DNA of 64,000 bases from Lentinula raphanica. Lineage: Eukaryota; Basidiomycota; Agaricomycetes; Agaricales; Omphalotaceae. A model generated the notes under the pieces. It was not told the DNA's origin. It ran no database searches and worked only from the letters and a program-made list of their open reading frames with translations. The first letter of the stretch is position 1; each line of letters opens with the position of its first letter. The DNA lies in NCBI GenBank assembly GCA_027919835.1, contig JANVFP010000014.1, positions 248,001 to 312,000 of the forward strand. The letters are read 5' to 3'. Of the stretch, positions 55,573 through 64,000 are shown piece after piece. The position numbers and the translations under genes were made by a program.

Positions 55573-56866
55573 AGGAAGAAGGCAATGCGGGAACTATCGA
55601 GGAGAGAGAGCCTTGGTAAATAAAGCTCGTTGGATGAAATATGGAAGGAATATTCCCGTAGAAGTAGAAATAGATTGCAGCAGGTTGCACCGAATAGCGG
55701 TATGATATTTAGTCAAGGAAAAGCGTGGACGCGGTCCAGGTGTTGATTCCGACCGAGATCGCTGCATTCCAGTTTTTAAGCAGTCCTGGAAAAAGAAGGG
55801 GTATCTTCTATCACCATTAAAACACCCGGATTAGGACGTGTTTAATACCGACTTTGGACCGACTGCCAAGATTGTCATAAGTCTGCACACAGTTCGTGGC
55901 GGAGAGGCGGGCTGAGAGAATTTCCGCCTAATCGGAGCATCTTTCGCAACCTTTTAGAAACATAGGCATATCGAAATTGCTGCAATTCATGTTTTCATCA
56001 GAACTAGAACAAACCCTGAAGAGATAACGGCACACCTGCGGCAGACTCTGAACACTTCAGCAGATTGAGCACCTCATGTAGAACCTTACACCACATCATC
56101 CCTATCGTACCCTGATTCCTGAATCGTGAAACTCAACGAGGATCTTGGATTGGTCACAATGGGAAATACCTGGAAGGGACCATTCAAAGAAAAAGTCCAC
56201 TGTAACGATATTTCCCGACAGAAAATTGCAGCGCATTATCTTACGGTAAAGGCCGGAAAATACGTTGGAAAAGTTTGAAGACGTATGATCAGGAAATGCA
56301 TTAGCACTGTGGCACTGTGAGAAGGAAGAGGGAGAGAAACGCATGTCATGCATTCTTCCGATATCCATTGTTTTGCCATGCCATGTGGCTGAAGCCGTCA
56401 CCGACGACTTTTCCCGCTCCGGTCTTCTTCTCAAACTTCGTCCATGAACATCAACAAAAAAATCATGGATATTCTGACTTCCCTCTTGTATAGAATCTCT
56501 TCGGCCGAGACTGGAATGATAGTATGCAAAAGTGATGTTCTTCATTCAACTAAAGGCTGTTGGCGAATCCCCGCAATGTGTTTTCAAACTTGGTTGAGGT
56601 GAGTCTGAGGCGTGCCCTTAGTCTTTCATTCACAGCATCATTTTCCTAAGCTTGGCCAGTTTGGAACGCTGATAGGCCTAGGACCCATCTGAGCTTCAAT
56701 ACTCTGCACGATGTCTATATTATAATCGTATCCCTGCTCGTCTTCAACTTCTCAAGTATGTCATAGCAGCATTCTTCTGTCACGCGGTACAACTACTGCT
56801 GAGCACTAAAAAGCCTGAAATATTTCTCCAACTTCTTTCTCTCTCCTTTGACGCCAAGTCTTGACG
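55573..56866. other. 1.3-kb divergent promoter region
   Basis: Lies between OLE1 (-) and the SMP-30 gene (+). A 147-codon minus-strand frame beginning with ATG at 56545 (56102-56545) has no recognisable domain and is not called. Long upstream regions are plausible for a lipid-regulated OLE1. Confidence 0.45.
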
Positions 56867-58557
56867 ATGGGACTGTTCAAAGTCCTTGCTCATATTGCTC
56901 TTGTTGCCACATTCCCAGGCATCCTGGCCAGTGTCAATGACTCCCAGATAGTCGTGAGTTTGCACCCTACTCCTTTGATGTTATGTATGTCATGAATATT
57001 TGTTGCATAGATTATTGATCCCCACTCGTTCGCCGTGATGGGTCCAGATGGACCCTTCCGCAACGATTCCTTCAATGCGTTTTTCAACCCAACATCGACC
57101 ACACCCCCATTTTTCCAGGTCTTTGACAAGAGATTTCTGACTATCCTGGGAGAGAATCCCTCTTTCCGTGAAATCGCATCCAATGCAACTTTCGCTTTCG
57201 CTCATGAAGCTCCTATATACAACGAACCTACTGATGAGGTTTTCTTTTCTTCGAATGATGGAGGTGAGCAATTTCTGCACTAACCCAAAGTAGCTTTCTG
57301 AATGCATGGTCGGAGACTAGGCCCTCTAGGAATGAGTGATCTCAACCACAACAATGTGATAAGCAAGATCAGTATGAAAGAAGTCGAGGCGGCTTTATCC
57401 GCGAATCCAACGGGATCCGTCAATGTTCCTATAACTCAGGTATGTTCGCAGAGGTGTCAGTACTGTTTGTATGCTGAGGTGCTTCTCATGTAGCTGAATC
57501 TCTCAGACAGTATACAGGTTTGACGTCTGCTTTACCTCAGGCTCAGATCTACATCTCCACTAAAATACATTCGGTATCAGATGACAAACGGAGGAACAGG
57601 TCCCTACAACTCATCTTTACTCCTAGCTACATCTGGACGTGGATCTTTACCTCCTTCTATCGTCCTTGTGAATCCGTTGCCTCCTTATAATGCTACCGTT
57701 CTCTTGGACAACTACTTTGGTCGACAATTTGTCTCTTTGAATGACATCAAGGTTCATCCAACAAATGGCAAAATATTCTTCACAGACGTCGAGTGCGTGC
57801 CTCTGTTACTCTCAGTAGCAAGACCTCATGTTCAAACTGCCAATTAAGTTATGGATTTCTCAACCTTTTCCGCCCGGCTCCCCTCATGCCATTCCAGGTT
57901 TACCGCTTTGACCCAGACACCAGCGCAGTACGAGTTGTTGCAGATGGATTCAATAAACCGAATGGGATAGCTTTCACACCAGATGGAAAGACTGTTTTTG
58001 TGTGAGTACAACATGCTTCCTGCAGTTGTAAAGTATCATTGATCATTTCTGTATCATTCCCAGCTCTGATACTGGCGCGTCCGGCGGATTTCTCGGAAAC
58101 AACTTGACTTTCCCGGCCTCTATGTGTGTTGTATTCACTTTGAGACCTTCATAGTTTCTGACGACACTTCCCAGCTATGCCTTTGACGTGGATCCTGATA
58201 CTCACGCATTCAAAAATCGACGAGTGTTAGCTTACGCAGACGCGGGAGTCCCTGATGGGATACAACTAGATAGCGATGGTAATATCTACAGCGGATGTGC
58301 TGATGGGACTCAGGTTAGCAACGATCCACTGGTTTGAGATGCCCAGATGTTGACTGCTGGACATGCTACAGGTATGGGCTCCCGATGGAACTTTGCTCGG
58401 AAAATTCTTCTTGGGGATGAGCACCGCTGAAATGATTTTCGCGGGGGATGGTAGGCTAGTCATTCTAGCTGAAACCAAAATGTTCCTTGCCACAATCGCT
58501 GCAAAGAGTGTCCCTCTCGGTGGTCCATCAGCGCTCAGCCTTCAAAGCTTGAAGTAA
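56867..58557 (+). CDS. Secreted SMP-30/gluconolactonase-family lactonohydrolase
   Basis: Six-bladed beta-propeller of the SMP-30/gluconolactonase/LRE family. ATG 56867 begins with a signal peptide (MGLFKVLAHIALVATFPGIL-A). Spliced exons: IIDPHSFAVMGPDGPFRNDS, FAHEAPIYNEPTDEVFFSSN, DLNHNNVISKISMKEVEAAL, SLLLATSGRGSLPPSIVLVN, FVSLNDIKVHPTNGKIFFTD (metal-ligand Asn/Asp), VVADGFNKPNGIAFTPDGKT (conserved PNGIAFSPDG), SDTGASGGF, DAGVPDGIQLDSDGNIYSGC (metal-ligand Asp) and VWAPDGTLLGKFFLGM. Stop 58555-58557. Eight or so introns, about 400 residues. Fungal relatives open lactones; natural substrate unknown. N-glycosylation sequons fit secretion. Confidence 0.87.
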
Positions 58558-59045
58558 CCCCCTTTCGAGTTGTATGTACATTGATATAATCATTTTCAAA
58601 AATTGACCGCGAGACTTTTCTTTCCTATTGCATACCCTGCAGCCTGTAGATGTGGCAGCCACATTGTTCCTATCATTGTCAAGCTCTATAAGGCTCTACT
58701 AAATTTACGCACTGAATGAGTGGCAACTGCATCGGCGGACATCTAATAATGAGGGGAGTACTTTAAAACTTCCGACACGGATGCGCGCGCGCGCTTTCCA
58801 ATAATTTGCCTTGGCCCCATTCTCGAAGTTTACGCCCGTGAATCTCAGTTGAAACCCGTCATATGTATGCACACCATGTTTCGCTTTGCTTCATGGAGCG
58901 GAAAAAAAGCCTTCCCTTGACGGTGATCTCCTGGTAATCTTTGCACATTGTCACCGATGACACAACATTTGATCATCATGGTCAGTTTTCATCGACCGGA
59001 ATGAGATTCCATTTGCCCCGCCTGAATGGCTTTGGTGTCCAATGA
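58558..59045. other. Convergent spacer
   Basis: About 490 bp between SMP-30 (+) and RRP43 (-), including a short (GC)n tract near 58784-58795. Nothing else recognised. Confidence 0.5.
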
Positions 59046-60275
59046 CTAGTTCATGGTATCATACACTTTGTTCAATAGTATAGCTAGACGGTTTCTCGCG
59101 AGGGAGATACATTCAGCCAATGTATCTGCTTTCCGCGCAGGAGTATCATCCAGATCCGGGCCTGAAGCCTCATATTCGGTATCCACACCAGCTCCAAGCT
59201 GAGAAACTGCGAGAACTTGTGCGTGCGAGTCAAGAATGATTGAGATAGACGTATCAAGAAGGGGCTCTTCGGAGGCGGAGGGATCGGGTAGGATGTGTGA
59301 ACTAGAAGAGACGAGTATGCAAATCAGCAGCTAGAACGGCGAGAACGAGCAAATCACTACTGACCAAGCGAAAACACCGAACGAGAAACCGTATGGGACT
59401 AGATCCTCCTGTATGACTAACTTGCGAGACGGTTTGGTCGGGTCAACCCCCGGACGGGTACATATTGTACGATTGAGATCTGGGTCATAAGAGGCATGAG
59501 GTAACATGACTGGGGAAGGTTGAATATTCCAGAACGAACATATCGAACTCCAAAAGAGAACTCACCGTTTTTCAAAGCACAGACCATAGCCAATAATGTA
59601 GCATCAAACACATTTCCATCGTAGTTGATGACTGTTGCATCAACATAGAGAACCCAGGCCGATTTGCCTGAATGAATACATAGAGATGAAAGCGGAAGCA
59701 TCCCATTCCCAAGAACTTCATTCAACTTTTCAGAAAGAACTTGTGCTTCTTCTGTGGGCGGCCCGGGTTTGAATTTGGGGGAACATAGCGCAGGTAGGTC
59801 GACATTGGGTACTGATATGGGAGTGACGTTAGACCATTTTGCATGAAGAACAAAAGCTCATGGACCCACCAAGAAAGCCTTCACTTGGGTTATCCAAGTC
59901 TGGCTCACATATCTCAGCTTTGACTCCACATACAACAGTCGTATTCCCTATGCGAACAAGTGCTGACCCAGAGGCGGTCGTTATCGATCCTTTATGATAG
60001 AAAGCACTGACTTCAGAGAGCCAATAAGAGAGAAAGAGAGGACATCTCCCACCAACATTGACCTCAACATTTCTCCAAGCGTTTTCACCTTCGTCGTTTT
60101 GAGCAATTGATCTTCCATCAGGCCTTATTTTCTCCTCGAGAAAACGTTCAAGATATATTCTGGGATGCAATCGTTGAAATATAGCAGCCTTGTTGGCTTC
60201 ATTCTGTGCAACATGAGAAGAAGTCTTTCCAGCTGTTGCTGTAGGAATTATGGGAGAAGGGCGAGCTGAAGCCAT
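59046..60275 (-). CDS. RRP43: Exosome core subunit RRP43 (EXOSC8-like)
   Basis: RNase PH-fold ring subunit of the RNA exosome, which processes and degrades RNA in nucleus and cytoplasm. ATG 60275 begins MASARPSPIIPTATAGKTSS. Visible: FQRLHPRIYLERFLEEKIRP-DGRS (the PDGR start of RNase PH proteins), SITTASGSALVRIGNTTVVC-GVKAEI, VPNVDLPALCSPKFKPGPPT, SSLCIHSGKSAWVLYVDATV with INYDGNVFDATLLAMVCALK, RKLVIQEDLVPYGFSVFAW and the tail NKVYDTMN. Four introns. The eukaryotic ring subunits lack phosphorolytic activity. Distinction from RRP42 or RRP45 rests on the PHPRIYLERFL-type N-terminus and on length (about 320 residues). Confidence 0.85.
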
Positions 60276-60563
60276 GTGAAAATTTCAAGCGCTGTTGATG
60301 ATAACGAGCGTCAACAGGCGTCAACACCACTTCAAGATTTCTCAGTCTGATTTCGATAGGATACATAAATTTTAGGAGAAAGTAAAAGAGAGATAGAAGG
60401 CAGGTTACAGTTTAGACTAAAGGAATGGTCATGAAATAATGTATTCCACCTTTGACACGTACTCCGACTAGTAAGTCATGAATGTCTCCATCCGTTCTAC
60501 TTGTTATCAGCTGGACCTTGGTCCCCAGATGGTACACAACTTTCGGGAAGCAACCCCGTTCAT
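60276..60563. other. Short spacer
   Basis: Promoter of RRP43 and 3' UTR of aconitase on the same strand; 288 bp. Confidence 0.5.
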
Positions 60564-63454
60564 TTACTGCTTTTTGGCTTGAGCGGCCATCTGTAAGGAG
60601 GTTGTATTCAGAACGGAGTTGAAAGAGAGACGGAAAAACACAGACCAAATTGAGAGCAGAGCCTGCTTTGAACCACGCGATCTGACCTTCATTGAAGGAA
60701 TGTGCAAGCGGTATTTCCTCTTTCGAACCATCTTCATGCTTCAAAACCAGAGTCAGGTTCTTGCCTGGGGCAAATGATTCGAGACCAAGGATATCAACGC
60801 GGTCACTGGGTCGGACTTTGTCGTAGTCTTCTGGGTTGGCAAAAGTTAACGCGAGCATTCCTTGCTTCTTCAAGTTTGTTTCGTGTATGCGAGCGAATGA
60901 CCTGACAATGATGGCAAGACCGCCGAGGAATCTGGGTTCGAGGGCAGCATGTTCACGAGAAGATCCCTCGCCGTAGTTGTGGTCACCGATAACGACCCAC
61001 TTCACACCATGATCGCGATAGTATGCGGCAGTCTGAGGAACACCGCCGTATTCACCCGTCATTTGGTTCTTGACCTTGTTGGCCGTGTTGTTTTCGGCGT
61101 TGATCGCACCAATCAAGCAGTTTTCTGTCAGACTAGGTTTGAGAGAAGACCATTGGGAATCAATGTGGACTCACGAGAGATATTTTCGAGATGTCCACGG
61201 TATTTAAGCCAAGGACCACCGGCAGAGATATGATCAGTTGCTACAAAACGCGTTACTCATCCTGAATGAGTGAAGAAGAGGTGCTGGTACGTACTGCATT
61301 TGCCTGCAACCTTAATGAGAATCGGTAAATCAGTTGGTGTCTTTCCGTCCCAGGGTTTGAATGGGTGCAGCAGCTGAAGACGGTCGCTCTTAGGGTCAAC
61401 GGCAACAGAAACACTGGCGCGATCAGAGGGCGGAGGCTGGAAGGTATCTTGTCCTGGATCGTAACCGCGAGGGGGCAGCTCATTGCCGTTAGGCTCGGAG
61501 AATTTGAATGGTTTGCCATCGGAACCGATGAGAGAGTCGGTCATCGGGTTAAAGGTAAGAGTCCCACCGAACGCCATGGCGGTCACGATATCAGGAGAAG
61601 CAACGAATGCATGGGTAGCAGGGTTCGCATCATTACGACCAGTGAAGTTACGATTGTAAGAGGTGATGACTTTAAAAAAACTGTCAATGCCATAATATCA
61701 TATCCGCATCATGATATAACGCACTAGAGTTAGCTTCGCCTTTTTTGACGTCTTGTCTGTCCCATTGTCCAATGCAAGGTCCACATGCATTAGCGAGAAC
61801 GAGGCCGCCTACGCTTTCGAATGCACCGATTTGACCATCGCGCTCAATAGTAGCACGGACCTGCTCAGAGCCTGGGGTGATCGTGAACTTGCTCTTGACG
61901 TCCAAGCCGTGATCAGCTGCCTCCTTGACAATAGAAGCAGAACGAGACATATCCTCGTAGGATGAGTTGGTGCATGATCCAATGAGAGCAACTTTGAGTT
62001 CCTCGGGCCAGTTGTTCTTCTTGACTTCTGAGGCGAACTTGGAAAGAGGAGTAGCGAGATCAGGAGTGAAGGGACCGTTGATATGGGGCTCGAGTTCCGA
62101 GAGGTTCTACAAATCAGGACATCAGACATCGACATTCCAGTACAAAAGACCTCGCATACGATTTCGATGTGTTGGTCATATTCAGCACCTTCATCAGCCT
62201 TCAGGTTGTGTGCAAATTGTTGGGCGTACTTGGCGATATCACCTCGCTTGGTTGCGTTCAGGTAGTCGGTCATGCGAGAGTTGAAGGGGAACATCGAAGT
62301 CGTGGCACCAATTTCTGCACCCATGTTACAGATTGTAGCCATACCAGTGCAAGACAGTGATTCGACACCAGGCCCTTTGTATTCGACGATAGCACCTGTT
62401 CCACCTTTGACAGTGAGGATACCGGCAACCTTAAGAATAACATCTGGGGAGCGCAGTCAAAAAGTGGTTGTGCAATTGACACCATATCACGACGTACCCT
62501 TGGGTGTAGTCCATCCGCTTATCTTGCCAGTTAGGTTGACACCGATGACTTTCGGGCACTTGAGCTCCCAAGGAATACCAGCCATGACATCAACCGCGTC
62601 GGCACCACCGACACCACAAGCAACCATACCAAGTCCTCCTGCGTTGGGAGTATGCGAGTCGGTACCAATCATCATACCTCCAGGGAATGCGTAATTTTCG
62701 AGTATGATCTGATGAATGATACCTGAGCCGGGTTTCCAGAAGCCGAGTCCGTACTAGCAAGTTCAAAATGAATGAGCAAGCAATCCACCGACCAGATGAA
62801 GACTCACTTTAGCAGTAGCAGTAGCCAAAAAGTCGTAAACCTCCTTGTTGATGTCGATAGCCCGAGCCAGATCTTTAACACCTCCAACTTGAGCTTCAAT
62901 CAAATGGTCACAGTGCACGGTGGTTGGGACCGCAGCAGTATCCATCCCAGCAGACATAAATTGCAAAAGTGCCATCTGTTCTTGACGTGAGTGCAAATGA
63001 TAGACGATATTGTGAATCAACGTCATACCTGAGCAGTAGCATCCTGACACGCAACACGCTAAAACGGACAATTCTCAATGAAACGAGAGCCATCGCAGAT
63101 GGAGAGCACACATACATCAGGTCTAAGCTTCAGATAGCTCACTCCTCGCTGAATGTCCTGTCCATGGGGATCGTCGAGGTGACCGTATACAATTTTCTCC
63201 GCCAACGACAAAGGTCGATTGAGTCTAACAAAAAGCGTTGATCAGGATACAGAGTACGATAGTTGATCTAGTATCGAGGCTGACCTGTCGCGAACAACAG
63301 CAAGATTATCTTCAATCCTTTGGTAGTTGATGTACGCGCCCTTTTCAAGCAGCGACATTGGAACTTTGGTGTCCCCAATTCTGGGTGCGGCGGTAGCCAT
63401 GCCAGCAGCTAGCCGCCGCAGAGCATTTGCGGTACGATGAGAGAGGTTGAACAT
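60564..63454 (-). CDS. ACO1: Mitochondrial aconitate hydratase
   Basis: [4Fe-4S] aconitase converting citrate to isocitrate in the TCA cycle. ATG 63454 begins a basic, hydroxylated leader ([20 protein letters not shown]) that fits a mitochondrial presequence. Conserved blocks: [91 protein letters not shown] (cluster Cys), [15 protein letters not shown] (two cluster Cys), [55 protein letters not shown] and [17 protein letters not shown]. The final tiny exon after SALNL reads MAAQAKKQ with the stop at 60564-60566. About eleven short introns. All three iron-sulfur cysteines are present, so it should be functional. About 775 residues, standard for the family. Confidence 0.96.
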
Positions 63455-63885
63455 CGTCGAAGACGACGAGCAAGTGATTGAAAAAAGTGAGATGGTAGTA
63501 GACGTCAGAGATAGCTCGTTCCGAGTTCTGCCTTTTATTGCCCGGTCCAGCCAATCACATTACATGGGTTTTTCAACTGCCCGGCGGCGGCGCTCAGTAA
63601 AGTTATCCCGCGCTAAATTTTGACGCGGAAGACTAACTCAAATGCTTCGGCCGATTTTCTACATGTACTGAGCTTGATCATGAACTTCAAGCTTCAAGTC
63701 TGTGTACTTGAGAACTGGTAGTACTGACTGTACGTTTGATTCTCCTGGACGTTGATTCAAACGTTTGAAAACGAAACGCATACTGAACCAGAACTGAGAG
63801 ACAGTAGAGAGAAGGATTCCATGAGTCCCGCGAACTAACTGAAGTTCTATACAGTAAATCCCTACTAAGAGTTAACGTTCAACCC
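63455..63885. other. Divergent promoter region
   Basis: About 430 bp between the aconitase start (-) and the partial gene (+). No other feature recognised. Confidence 0.5.
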
Positions 63886-64000
63886 ATGTCGGTGTCTCTA
63901 CCCGAAGGTGTTGGCTCTGCATCATCCCGTACGAGATGGCCTTCTACCTCATCTTCATCACTACTTCCATCCTCTCCTTCCAAATCGTTACCCTCCTCCT
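63886..64000 (+). CDS. Start of a Ser-rich protein, truncated by window edge
   Basis: Open frame from ATG 63886 (MSVSLPEGVGSASSRTRWPS, then Ser/Pro-rich) with no stop to the end of the window. Divergent from aconitase. Too short to identify. Confidence 0.45.
   Translation, partial: MSVSLPEGVGSASSRTRWPSTSSSSLLPSSPSKSLPSS

Noticed and set aside
56102..56545. 147-codon minus-strand open frame with ATG
   Set aside because: No domain or composition signal; it sits in the divergent OLE1/SMP-30 promoter region. It could be real but I cannot support it.
1..64000. CRISPR arrays, prophage, bacterial operons
   Set aside because: None present; gene structure is intron-rich eukaryotic throughout.

Overview
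This is nuclear DNA from a filamentous basidiomycete, most likely an agaricomycete (mushroom-forming fungus). The evidence is the gene structure: almost every gene is cut by many 50-60 nt GT..AG introns, genes are packed on both strands with short spacers, and the families are typically fungal (GH71 and GH95 glycosidases, a TRANK1-like UvrD helicase, a MARVEL membrane protein, Las17/WASP, Ole1 desaturase, DUF6914-like and APH-like proteins). There is no operon-like or plasmid structure.

Layout. 1-8 kb: a giant TPR/UvrD-helicase gene running off the left edge. 8.5-15.6 kb, all minus strand: a CUE-domain ER protein, a secreted GH71 alpha-1,3-glucanase with a 1-nt frame break, a WRAP53/TCAB1-type WD40 protein and a class I glutamine amidotransferase. 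15.65-18.6 kb: a repeat island. It holds two ~730-bp tandem copies that differ by one T, then two structurally complete non-autonomous TIR transposons, each with a perfect 8-bp target-site duplication. 20-26 kb, plus strand: a Ser-rich membrane-anchored protein and Las17/WASP. 26.8-34 kb: a MetE-like enzyme and several unrecognised small genes. 34-37.5 kb: a tandemly duplicated pair (AANAT-like acetyltransferase + APH-like kinase) in which one acetyltransferase copy survives only as a 3' fragment. 37.6-40.2 kb: an intron-containing tRNA-Pro(CGG) and arginyl-tRNA synthetase. 40.5-46.8 kb: an IucA/IucC-type siderophore synthetase and a GH95 fucosidase. 47.3-50 kb: an APH-like protein without the catalytic loop and a MARVEL protein. 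50.4-55.6 kb, minus strand: a 4CL-like acyl-CoA ligase and a delta-9 desaturase with a C-terminal cytochrome b5 domain. 56.9-63.5 kb: a secreted SMP-30/gluconolactonase, exosome subunit RRP43 and mitochondrial aconitase. A new plus-strand gene begins at 63.9 kb.

Most of the window is conserved housekeeping (translation, TCA cycle, RNA decay, actin, lipid desaturation). The unusual parts are the transposon island, the kinase/acetyltransferase duplication with an overprinted C-terminus, the NIS-type siderophore synthetase, a 24-bp-arm near-perfect palindrome and the frame-broken glucanase. Exon boundaries were read by eye from splice signals and frame continuity. CDS coordinates are given as outer limits including introns.
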